Shown: in pieces, positions 51,131 to 58,849 of the stretch | How the letters are laid out: every line of letters starts with the position of its first letter | Numbering within the stretch: position 1 is the first letter of the stretch | Assembly: GCF_018613835.1 (NCBI RefSeq) | Contig: NZ_JAGGPM010000013.1 | Span: 1-64,000 of the forward strand | DNA: 64,000 nucleotides | Direction: 5' to 3' | DNA from: Arthrobacter sp. ISL-5 | GTDB taxonomy: Bacteria > Actinomycetota > Actinomycetes > Actinomycetales > Micrococcaceae | Made by a program: the position numbers and the translations under genes | Notes under the pieces: model-generated | The model's database searches: none | Told to the model about the DNA's origin: nothing | Seen by the model: only the letters and a program-made list of their open reading frames with translations

Positions 51131-52548
51131 GACTGCCTCCTCAGGGCCAGTTCAAGGTCGCGCTGCATGGACGCGAGGGCCTGCTTGAGCTGGCGCTCGT
51201 CGCCGCTGACAGCCAGCGATACGTTCTTCATCAGGGCCGTTTCGACGGCGGCCTGCTGCGGCGGTGCCGGGATGGGGCCGGTGGTGGGGAACCGGTCCAG
51301 GGTGTCGTAGAAGACCTTCCAATTGGCGGGTCCCTTGCCGGCGTAGAGCTGCTCGTTGACCATGGAGCGCCGCGCCGGGGTGGTGATGGGGTTGGGGAAG
51401 ATCAGTTCCATCGCCTCGCGGCTGGAGCTGAACTTGATCCACTCCCAGGCGGCGTCCTTGTCCTTGGCGGTCTTCATGATCGCGTAGCCGGCGGTGCCGA
51501 ACTGGTGGCGCTGGGTCTTCCAGCGAGGGAAGAACTGGACGTCGAAATCGCTTTCGCCCATCCCGGCCTCGTGCAGGCCCTGCACCCAGTAGCCGCCGGC
51601 CGGCGTGGTCCCGATGCGGTTGGACGCGAACAGCCCGACAAGTGAGCTGCCGCCGCCTTCCTCCGGGCGGACACCGAGTCCGTCCTTGACCAGCCCGCGC
51701 AGGTAGTCGAAGGACTCGAATACGCGGTCGTCATTGGCGTTGGGCTCCAGCCACTGGTACCCGCCCGAACGGAGGCTGCGGGAGGGATCGTTGGCGTAGA
51801 AGCCGTCCCAGAGCCACTCCCCGCCGGCGGACCTGGTCTCCTTCAGGAAGCTGGTGTCGTTCGCGTAGAGCCACGGCACCACACCGCCGAAGAGCCGGTT
51901 GGTCCAGTAGTACGGGGTGAAGTCCGACGTGCGGGCCTTGCGCATGGCGGCTAGGCTGTTGCGGAAGTCCAGGTGGGTCCAGTCATCCGCCGGGCGCTCC
52001 AGCCCTGCCTGAGTGAACGCGGTGGTGTTGTAGTACATGTTGGCCGCGTTCCAGTCCATCGGGAGCTGGTACAGGCTGCCCTTGTACATGAAGGCTTCCA
52101 CCAGGCTGGGGTGGACGTCGTCGAAGAACTCGGCCATGTCCGCGGCGTCGCGGCGCACATACTCGTCGAGCGGATGGGCGAGCTTCTCCGCGAACAGTTG
52201 GGCGCCTTCGGTGGCCACGTAGACCACGTCCGGCGGTGTGCCCGCGGCCACCATGGTGAGGATCTTGGTGAAGAAGTCTTTCCAGTCCACGGCCTGGATG
52301 GCCTGGACCTTGACCTTGATCTCCGGGTGGAGTCGGGTGAAAGCGTCGATGGCGCGCTGGCGGGCGGCGGCGTCCGCGGCGGTGCCCATGATGGCGATGC
52401 TGAGGCTGTTGTCCCCGCGGCCCGGAATGTCCGTCCCGGAGAGACGCGGCCACGATGCCACGGTTGCTCCGATAATTCCCGCGCCGAGGGCACCAAGGGC
52501 GGTACGGCGGGTGATTTCCCGCAGGTGCCCGTTTGTGGCTCCGGTCAT
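51127..52548 (-). CDS. Sugar ABC transporter substrate-binding protein, Tat-type signal
   Basis: 473 aa, solute-binding family 1. The N-terminus REITRRTALGALGAGIIGATVA is a twin-arginine signal; no lipobox cysteine follows, so anchoring is unclear. The mature domain has AFTRLHPEIKVKVQ and DVVYVATEGAQLFAEKL. AAGGAA precedes the ATG. It leads a four-gene operon (binding protein, two permeases, GH32) controlled by the promoter and operators at 52561-52608. The substrate is probably a fructose-containing oligosaccharide. Confidence 0.9.
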   Translation of the reverse strand: MTGATNGHLREITRRTALGALGAGIIGATVASWPRLSGTDIPGRGDNSLSIAIMGTAADAAARQRAIDAFTRLHPEIKVKVQAIQAVDWKDFFTKILTMVAAGTPPDVVYVATEGAQLFAEKLAHPLDEYVRRDAADMAEFFDDVHPSLVEAFMYKGSLYQLPMDWNAANMYYNTTAFTQAGLERPADDWTHLDFRNSLAAMRKARTSDFTPYYWTNRLFGGVVPWLYANDTSFLKETRSAGGEWLWDGFYANDPSRSLRSGGYQWLEPNANDDRVFESFDYLRGLVKDGLGVRPEEGGGSSLVGLFASNRIGTTPAGGYWVQGLHEAGMGESDFDVQFFPRWKTQRHQFGTAGYAIMKTAKDKDAAWEWIKFSSSREAMELIFPNPITTPARRSMVNEQLYAGKGPANWKVFYDTLDRFPTTGPIPAPPQQAAVETALMKNVSLAVSGDERQLKQALASMQRDLELALRRQS

Positions 52549-52560
52549 GTCAATTTCCTT

Positions 52561-52576
52561 CCTAACACGTGTTAGG
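52561..52576 (-). promoter_or_regulatory. LacI-type operator O1
   Basis: Perfect 16-bp palindrome CCTAACACGTGTTAGG, directly downstream of the -10 box and 12 nt before the start codon. Confidence 0.8.
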
Positions 52577-52577
52577 A

Positions 52578-52607
52578 ACTGTAGATGAGCGACCTAACAC
52601 GTGTCAA
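52578..52607 (-). promoter_or_regulatory. Fructan operon promoter
   Basis: -35 TTGACA (52607-52602), 18 nt, -10 TACAGT (52583-52578). The -35 box lies inside operator O2, and O1 covers the transcription start. Confidence 0.7.
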
Positions 52608-52608
52608 G
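52593..52608 (-). promoter_or_regulatory. LacI-type operator O2
   Basis: CCTAACACGTGTCAAG, 13 of 16 matches to O1, centred 32 bp (about three helix turns) upstream of it. Confidence 0.7.
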
Positions 52609-52672
52609 CGTCACAACCTGGGGGCGGTAATACGTTGCGAACGCGGCCGGAAGCAGGTCCGACGCGGGCCGC

Positions 52673-53246
52673 ACGCTCTCTCACTTCCTGCACGCCAACC
52701 CGCGACGCTCTCTCACTTCCTGCACGCCAACCCGCGGCGCTCTCTCATCCCCTGCGGTCATGCCGCGAGAGGCGAGAGAGCGTTTGGGAAAAACCCGCGG
52801 ATCTGGAGGAGCGTCGCGAAAAAATGTTGCAGGAAATGAGAGAGCGTTGCAGGCGGAAGGGAGGCGGGCCAGGCCGGCCGCGCGGCTACATGTTCGCCGA
52901 CGTCTCGATGCCCAGCAGGTGCAGCCCCTCGGAGAGCCTGCGGAGGATGAGCGCGCACAGGGCACTGGTCATAACAGGACGTGAACAGCTGCGCCAACTC
53001 GCACAGGTTCTCTCACTTTTCGCAGCTAAAGCCGGGACGCTCTCTCAGTTCCTGCTGCCGTAAAGGCAACGCTCTCTCATCTCCTGTCCGTGTTGCGACA
53101 GGAGATGAGAGAGCGTTGGACACCAACCGACGGGAGGTGCGAGCGGGTCGGCCGAAAACCCGCAGGAGGTGCGAGAGGGTCGGCCAAAACCCGCAGGAAG
53201 TGCGAGAGGGTCGGCCGAAAACCCGCAGGAAGTGAGAGAGCGTCTA
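52673..53246. repeat. GAGAGAGCGT repeat array, copy 2
   Basis: At least 13 forward and inverted units of the AACGCTCTCTCACTTCCTGC family, including near-exact ones at 52673, 52707, 53035, 53068, 53097 and 53225. Degenerate GTGCGAGAGGGTCGG units lie between 53128 and 53215. The array surrounds an argS relic (52886-53006). No other gene is visible in 52610-53278. Confidence 0.85.
52886..53006 (-). pseudogene. argS 3' fragment
   Basis: One frame reads CELAQLFTSCYDQCPV, matching the 'YELAGLFSGFYEHCPI' block of arginyl-tRNA synthetases. After a frame change RRLSEGLHLLGIET then SANM and a stop match the end ('GLDTLGIETVERM'). About 15 residues between the blocks are missing. It is a non-functional remnant of the anticodon-binding domain embedded in the repeat array. 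Confidence 0.7.
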
Positions 53247-53278
53247 GGAGGGGCAGGAACCGTTAGGCGCTTAGGCCC

Positions 53279-55369
53279 CTAGGCGCCGATACGGAAGACC
53301 TGGATCACGGACGGGCGCGGGGCGCGGACCTGGCCGGGCTTCGGCGCGGCGCCTGCCCGCACGTAGTCCGGGAAGTACGAGTTGGGCGCCGCGAAGGTGC
53401 CTTCCTCGCCCGGGTGCTGGACCGAGACGAACACGTGGCCTTCGTCGTCGTGGATGATGGGCCCGCAGGTTTCACCATCCCGCGGCACGGCCAGGAACTG
53501 TTCGACGCGGCCGCGCTCTGCACCGTCGACCGTCACCTTGAACAGTCCGTCCGCACGGCCGATCCCCGAGGGGGCGCCGTCGGTGGAGATCCAGAGGTTG
53601 CCCACGGAGTCGAACGCGAGGTTGTCCGGGCAGGAGATCGGTGACACATGGTCTGCCGGGAAGCCGGAGAAGTAGGTGACGTCTCCCTGCGCCGGATCAC
53701 CGCAGACCATCAGGAGGTTCCAGGTGAACTTCCTTGAGGTCTGGTCGCCGGTCTCGGTGATTTCCACGATGTGCCCGTCGCGGTTTTCGTTGCGCGGGTT
53801 GACCTCCGTGGCGCCTTCCTTGCCCGGCTTGCCGCGGTCGGAGTTGTTGGTGCAGGCCACGTAGACCTTGCCCGTGTGCAGGCTCGGCTGGACGTCCTCG
53901 CAGCGGTCCATCTTGGTGGGGCCCACCTTGTCCGCGGCCAGGCGGGTGTAGACGAGGACTTCCTCGACGGTCATGCCGGCAACCATGGACTTGCCGCCGA
54001 CGACGAGAGGCAGCCATTCGCCCTTGCCGTCGAACGAACCGTCGGCCGGCACCGTGCCCGTGCCGTCGACCTCGGCGGCAGGTGCGTCGCCGCTGAACTT
54101 GGCAACGAAGAGGTCACCCTCGGAGAGGAGCGTCATGTTGTGCTTGCGGTCGCCCTCGCGGTACTTGGCCTTCGAGACAAACTTGTAGAGGTAGTCGAAG
54201 CGCTCGTCGTCGCCGGAGTACGCAACAACCTGCCCGGACTTCGCCACGATCACGTTGGCGCCCTCGTGCTTGAAGCGTCCCAGGGAGGAGTGCTTCTTCG
54301 GCGTGGACGTGGGATCGAACGGGTCAACCTCGACGATCCAGCCGAAGCGGTTGGCCTCGTTCTCGTAGCCGGGGTTGTTGGTGTTGAAGCGCGGATCGTC
54401 CAGTTCCCACTGGCGTGCGGTGACCTTGTTGGTGAGGCCGTAGCGCTTGTCCGAGGCGGACGTGCCGGGGGCCACGAAGTAGCCGTTGAAGTTCTCTTCG
54501 CCGGAGAGGATGGTGCCCCAGGGGGTGGTGCCGCCGGCGCAGTTGCCGAGGGTGCCGTTGATCCAGCGGCCTGCGGGATCGGCCGTGGTCTTGACCAGGG
54601 CGGAACCGGCAACCGGGCCGGTCAGCTCATAGCGGGTGCTGTTCAGGTAGCGGCGGTTAAGGCCGGCGCCTTGGACGTAGCTCCACGGCGTGCTCTTGTT
54701 GGCGCGCTCCAGTTCCACAACGGAGAGGCCGTGGGCCGCGGCACCGACGGCCCGCATCTCGGCGGCCGGCATGGTGGCCGGGAACATGATGTTCTCGTTG
54801 GTGTACTCGTGGTTTGCGAACAGGACCGCGCGGCGTCCCCTGCTGCCCGGGATCTCGAGGATGTCCGAGTAGTCGTTGTTGTAGCCGAACTGGCGCTCCT
54901 GGGCCGCGGCCGTCTGGTTGGCGAGATCGAACGCCGGGGCGTCGTTGAAGATGGGGTCGCCCCAGCGGATGACGGGCTGCCAGGTGAAGCCGGCCGGCAC
55001 GGTCACGGCATCGACGTTGGCTGCGATGGAAGGGATGGCCGTGAACTGCAGCTTCGATGCGCCTGCACCGTAGCCCGTGGTCGCGGCGCGGGAAAGGCCG
55101 GACCCGCCGTCGGCCACTGCCGTGCCGGAGGAGTTGAGGGCACCGCCGAATGCGACGGCGAGCGCTCCGGCGGCGCCGAAGCCCAGGGCGGCGCGGCGCG
55201 ACAGGGTGGTCGAGGCGATGTCACGGAAGTAGCTGTTGGAGCTGGTGTTGCAGACGTCGCCCGCGCACGCGTTGTCGCACTTGAGGGCACACGTGACAGG
55301 GCTGCGCTTGCCTTTGGTGTGGCCAAGCATGGGCAGCAGGGCAAACTTGCGTCCGGAGATTTCAGACAT
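53279..55369 (-). CDS. PhoX-family alkaline phosphatase
   Basis: 696 aa. A cytoplasmic-looking N-terminus with a cysteine cluster (CALKCDNACAGDVC) precedes a twin-arginine signal (TTLSRRAALGFGAAGALAVAFGG, about 47-70). The DUF839/PhoX domain follows: VLFANHEYTNENIMFP, GTILSGEENFNGYF, SGDDERFDYLYKFVSKAKY, DNLAFDSVGNLWISTDG. PhoX enzymes are Ca/Fe-dependent phosphatases exported by Tat during phosphate limitation. ATG 55369 lies after two direct repeats; GAGAGAGA is upstream. A PHO-box-like element is at 55477-55494. Confidence 0.88.
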   Translation of the reverse strand: MSEISGRKFALLPMLGHTKGKRSPVTCALKCDNACAGDVCNTSSNSYFRDIASTTLSRRAALGFGAAGALAVAFGGALNSSGTAVADGGSGLSRAATTGYGAGASKLQFTAIPSIAANVDAVTVPAGFTWQPVIRWGDPIFNDAPAFDLANQTAAAQERQFGYNNDYSDILEIPGSRGRRAVLFANHEYTNENIMFPATMPAAEMRAVGAAAHGLSVVELERANKSTPWSYVQGAGLNRRYLNSTRYELTGPVAGSALVKTTADPAGRWINGTLGNCAGGTTPWGTILSGEENFNGYFVAPGTSASDKRYGLTNKVTARQWELDDPRFNTNNPGYENEANRFGWIVEVDPFDPTSTPKKHSSLGRFKHEGANVIVAKSGQVVAYSGDDERFDYLYKFVSKAKYREGDRKHNMTLLSEGDLFVAKFSGDAPAAEVDGTGTVPADGSFDGKGEWLPLVVGGKSMVAGMTVEEVLVYTRLAADKVGPTKMDRCEDVQPSLHTGKVYVACTNNSDRGKPGKEGATEVNPRNENRDGHIVEITETGDQTSRKFTWNLLMVCGDPAQGDVTYFSGFPADHVSPISCPDNLAFDSVGNLWISTDGAPSGIGRADGLFKVTVDGAERGRVEQFLAVPRDGETCGPIIHDDEGHVFVSVQHPGEEGTFAAPNSYFPDYVRAGAAPKPGQVRAPRPSVIQVFRIGA

Positions 55370-55382
55370 GGAGAGAGACCTT

Positions 55383-55437
55383 CCAAGGGGTGAGATGCGG
55401 TCCCGCTTACCCGCCAAGGGGTGAGATGCGGTCCCGC
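55383..55437. repeat. 24-bp direct repeat before phoX
   Basis: Two exact copies of a 24-bp unit starting CCAAGGGGTGAGATGCGG, at 55383 and 55414 (period 31), in the phoX leader. Confidence 0.8.
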
Positions 55438-55476
55438 CCACCCTGTCAGCGCTAACCAAAGATGAGAGGACGCTCT

Positions 55477-55494
55477 GGTTAAGAGCCGGTGAAC
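55477..55494 (-). promoter_or_regulatory. PHO-box-like direct repeat
   Basis: GTTCACCGGCT followed by CTTAACC, two units of 11-nt period, as in actinobacterial PhoP sites. It is upstream of the phosphatase gene. Confidence 0.5.
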
Positions 55495-55523
55495 ATCACT
55501 GGCCCGGACGACGGCGTCCGGGT

Positions 55524-56576
55524 TCAGGCAATCTCCGCGTAGGTCCGGCGCAGCCGGGCGAGCCACCATTCCCTCCGCTCGGGAGCGGCGGCGTACTGCT
55601 CAAGCAGCCCCTCGTCGGCGGCCACATCGCGGAGGCGGATGGCGCCGTCGTCGGCCACCAGGGGATCGGTGGTGACGTCCGCGGCGAGCAGCGAGACCGT
55701 TCCCAGTCCGCAGGCGTACGGCAGTTCCGGCAGCGCCGCGGCGAGCGCCAGCCCCGCGCGGATCCCCACCGAGGTATCCAGCGCGGAACTCACGACGGCG
55801 GGCATCCCGGCCTGCGCCACGAGGTCCAGCGCGCGCCGCACTCCCCCCAGCGGCGCCACCTTCACCACGATCAGATCGGCAGCCCCGGCGCGTGCCACCT
55901 TCAGGGGATCTTCCTCCTTTCGCACGCTTTCATCGGCGGCGATCAGCACCGGCACGCCGAGCGCGCGGAGCCTGCGCCGCACCTCCGCCAAGCCCTCGAT
56001 GTCCGGCACGGGCTGCTCCGCGTATTCCAGCCCGACGGCGGCGAGCCGGGTCAGCGCCTCCACCGCCGCCGGCACGTCCCAGCCCCCGTTGGCATCCACC
56101 CTGATGGCGGCCTCCGGAAGTTCGGCCCGGACGGCTGCAACGCGGGCGGCGTCGTCGTCGAGGGACTGGCCGGGTTCGGCAACCTTGACCTTGACCGCGT
56201 CCACGCGGCCGAACCGGGCCAGGATTTCCGGCACGCGCTCGGCAGGAACGGCCGGCACCGTGGCATTCACCGGGATGCTGGCCCGCAGCGGTTCCGGGAA
56301 GCCGTGCCAGCCGGCTTCGATGGCCGCTGCGAGCCAGCGGGACGCCTCGGCGTCGCCGTATTCGGGAAAGGCGCCGAACTCGCCCCAGCCCACGGGTCCG
56401 CGCAACAGCAGCGTTTCGCGTTCAAGGATGCCGCGGAACTTCACGCGCATGGGCAGCGCCACCACGCGGGCGCCGTCGAGCAGTTCCGCAAGCGGCGGCA
56501 TTCCGCCCCAGGACGGCAGCGGAGACGCATGGAGCGGCGGAAACTTGGGGGCCCCGGGAGGCGAAGCGGCAGGCAT
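55524..56576 (-). CDS. menC: o-Succinylbenzoate synthase
   Basis: 350 aa, enolase superfamily. Catalytic pattern: VKVKVAEPGQS (KxK), RVDANGGWD, EYAEQPVP, LIAADESVRKEED, VKVAPLGGVRRA. It dehydrates SHCHC in menaquinone synthesis. ATG 56576 is leaderless (TACAGT, 6 nt, ATG). It stands alone between phoX and a methyltransferase gene, far from the other men genes. The first 25 residues are Pro-rich. Confidence 0.9.
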   Translation of the reverse strand: MPAASPPGAPKFPPLHASPLPSWGGMPPLAELLDGARVVALPMRVKFRGILERETLLLRGPVGWGEFGAFPEYGDAEASRWLAAAIEAGWHGFPEPLRASIPVNATVPAVPAERVPEILARFGRVDAVKVKVAEPGQSLDDDAARVAAVRAELPEAAIRVDANGGWDVPAAVEALTRLAAVGLEYAEQPVPDIEGLAEVRRRLRALGVPVLIAADESVRKEEDPLKVARAGAADLIVVKVAPLGGVRRALDLVAQAGMPAVVSSALDTSVGIRAGLALAAALPELPYACGLGTVSLLAADVTTDPLVADDGAIRLRDVAADEGLLEQYAAAPERREWWLARLRRTYAEIA

Positions 56577-56582
56577 GATTTC

Positions 56583-56588
56583 ACTGTA
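56583..56588 (-). promoter_or_regulatory. -10 box of menC, leaderless
   Basis: TACAGT, then 6 nt and the ATG. Confidence 0.45.
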
Positions 56589-56727
56589 CCGGTGGGGCCG
56601 GTCGGCCCCTCAGCGCCCGTGCGGCTATGTGGACAACCCCGACCGGAACCAGCCCAAGCGCCTCAGCCGGCCCTCAACGGGCGGCCCGTCGCGGCCCTCA
56701 GCGGGCGCGGCCGCCAACAGCCCACCG

Positions 56728-57402
56728 TCAACGGCCAGGGCTCGTTGCGTGGCCCAGGATATGGGCGACCCTCGGCGCCAGCGGGTGCCCTCCGAAGCCG
56801 AAGCGCTCATTGTCCTGGACAAGGAATCCGGCGGCCGTGATGGCTTCGAGCGTGTCCCGGTTGGGATGGCAGCCGCCCGCCATCCGCTGCCAGGCAGGGG
56901 TCAGCAGGTCCTCGGCCGCGGCCAGGACCGGATTCCCGGACCGGACGTGCTCGTAGTAGGCCAGCGTTCCGCCCGGACGCAGCACCCGGCGGATTTCCGC
57001 CAGCACCCTGGCCTGGTCCGCGACGCTGCACAGGACCAGGCTCGTGACCACCGCGTCCGCGCCCGCATCGGGGGCCGGGATCTGCTCCGCCACGCCGGCC
57101 ACGAGGACCACCGGCACGGGAGCCGACTCGGCCCGCCGCCGGGCCAGGTTCCTCAGGTAGTCGTTGGGCTCGATGGCCAGCACGTCGGTCACCGTTCCCG
57201 GATAGAGGCCGAACGAGGACCCCTCCCCGGCGCCGATCTCGATGACGCTCCCGCGCAAGCCGGCCAGCAGGCGGCGCCGGTGTTCGGCGCCTCCGCGCCG
57301 GTTCATTCCGACGACGGCCCGTGCGTACGCACGCGCGAACCGCGTGTGCTGCAGTCCAGCCGGCCCTAGTCCAGCCGGCCCTTCGGGTGCTGTCGGGGTC
57401 AT
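56728..57402 (-). CDS. Class I SAM-dependent methyltransferase
   Basis: 224 aa. Motif I VIEIGAGEGSSFGLYP, then AIEPNDYLRNLARRRA, VTSLVLCSVADQARVLAEIRRVLRPGGTL (split motif II/III) and YYEHVRSGN. It resembles thiol or small-molecule methyltransferases (METTL7-like layout); the substrate is unknown. ATG 57402 has GAAAGAG about 10 nt upstream. It follows the histidine kinase gene by 70 nt and might be a target or part of that unit. Confidence 0.8.
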   Translation of the reverse strand: MTPTAPEGPAGLGPAGLQHTRFARAYARAVVGMNRRGGAEHRRRLLAGLRGSVIEIGAGEGSSFGLYPGTVTDVLAIEPNDYLRNLARRRAESAPVPVVLVAGVAEQIPAPDAGADAVVTSLVLCSVADQARVLAEIRRVLRPGGTLAYYEHVRSGNPVLAAAEDLLTPAWQRMAGGCHPNRDTLEAITAAGFLVQDNERFGFGGHPLAPRVAHILGHATSPGR

Positions 57403-57472
57403 AGAAGGAACTCTTTCAGGTTTTACGCCGGTCCCCACGCCTTTGGAGGGGCCGGCGGCTTTGGGGCCGGCG

Positions 57473-58849
57473 CTAAGGCACCGGCTGCGGGACACCACGG
57501 AGGACAGCATCATTTTCTGCACCGAAGCGCGCGATCACGGTGGTCCCGCGCCCGGGAGCGGACATCACCTGGAGGGTACCGCCGGCCTCGCCGATGGTGT
57601 CCTCCATGATGCGCAGGCCGAAGTGGCCTTCCGGCGACCCAAGGCTCTGGTCGAAGCCGCAGCCGTCGTCCTGGATGCGGATTTCTGCCCGGTTGCCGTC
57701 CTGGCTGAGCCGGAGCTGGGCTGTGGCCGCTTTGGAATGCTTGGCCGTGTTGGCCAGGGCCTCCCGCGCCACCCGGTAGAACAGCGCGGCGCGGTCCCTG
57801 TCCAGCTCGCACTCGGGCGGCAGCTCGAGTTCGAGGCTGATCCCGCGTTCCTCGAGCGGATCCCCAAGCCTCGCCAAGGCTCCGTTGAGCCCCAGCCTGT
57901 TGAGGTCCGGCGGATAGAGTTCGGTGGTCATTGCCCGAAGGCTCCGGACGTTGTCCTGCAGGATCCTGCGGGCATCGGCGAAGAGCGCACGCTGTGCCTG
58001 GGGACCGTGGCGCTCTTCGGATTCCAACACATAGGACAGGCCCGAGAGGTCCTGGATCACTTCATCGTGAAGATCCCGGGCAATGCGCTGGCGCTCCAGT
58101 TCAGAGGCCTCGATCGCCCGGCGGAGCAGGCGGCTCCGCGCCGCTTCATGTGCCTGGATCCTGCGGGCCAGCCGTACAGCCGGGAAAAGTTGTGCCAGCT
58201 GCAGCACACCGAGGGCCAGGAGGAACGGCGGTGCCATGCCGAACAGGACCGAAGCCTGCTCAGCCCGGACTTCGTCGTCGTCGTAGTAGGCCTCGAACAC
58301 CAGCCGCTGGCCGTCCGGGGCGGTGACAGGAACGTAAACCTCCACCAACTCCTCCGGCGCCGCATTGGGCGTGTTCACCTCGTCCGTCTGCATCTCGAGA
58401 TTGGGCGGCACGAGACGTCCGGCCAGCACCTCCGCCGCGTCATGTGGGAGATCGAACCTTTTGCCAATCAGATTCTCGTCGTCCGAATAGACAATGCGCC
58501 CGTCCTTGTCCCACAGCCGGATCTCGAAAACCGAGGTTTCGCCCATCCAAGGGAGGAGCCGCTCGTCAAGACGCCCCACCGCCGTCGGGTTCCCCGAGAG
58601 GACTTCTTCGTCCAGCAGGGGCCCCACCACGTTGCTGGCCAGGTGCTCGGTGGCCTCCTTCGAGTTCTCCAGGGCGTGGTGTTCGGCCTCGGACCAGATC
58701 CAGAAGGCTACCGGAGTGGTGACGATGACGAGGGCAACCAGGCCCATGAGCAAGAACCGCCGGACGGCCTTGAAGACCTCGGAATTCTCGGACGCCGGCG
58801 ATTCAAACGGGCCGAACAGGGCAGGCTTTCGAAGGGACGGCCTAGCCAT
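57473..58849 (-). CDS. Sensor histidine kinase, HisKA_3 (NarL-partner) type
   Basis: 458 aa. Membrane helices at about 32-52 and 212-232 enclose an extracytoplasmic sensor region of about 160 residues (FEIRLWDKDGRIVYSDDENLIG resembles a single Cache domain). The phosphoacceptor is the histidine in IARDLHDEVIQDLSG; ATPase boxes are REALANTAKHSKA, IQDDGCGFD and GHFGLRIMEDT. The start overlaps the regulator stop by 8 nt, so the two are coupled. The signal is unknown. Confidence 0.9.
   Translation of the reverse strand: MARPSLRKPALFGPFESPASENSEVFKAVRRFLLMGLVALVIVTTPVAFWIWSEAEHHALENSKEATEHLASNVVGPLLDEEVLSGNPTAVGRLDERLLPWMGETSVFEIRLWDKDGRIVYSDDENLIGKRFDLPHDAAEVLAGRLVPPNLEMQTDEVNTPNAAPEELVEVYVPVTAPDGQRLVFEAYYDDDEVRAEQASVLFGMAPPFLLALGVLQLAQLFPAVRLARRIQAHEAARSRLLRRAIEASELERQRIARDLHDEVIQDLSGLSYVLESEERHGPQAQRALFADARRILQDNVRSLRAMTTELYPPDLNRLGLNGALARLGDPLEERGISLELELPPECELDRDRAALFYRVAREALANTAKHSKAATAQLRLSQDGNRAEIRIQDDGCGFDQSLGSPEGHFGLRIMEDTIGEAGGTLQVMSAPGRGTTVIARFGAENDAVLRGVPQPVP

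Noticed and set aside
46384-53246. CRISPR array in the repeat clusters
   Set aside because: Units are short, vary, occur in both orientations and lack even spacers; no cas genes are present.
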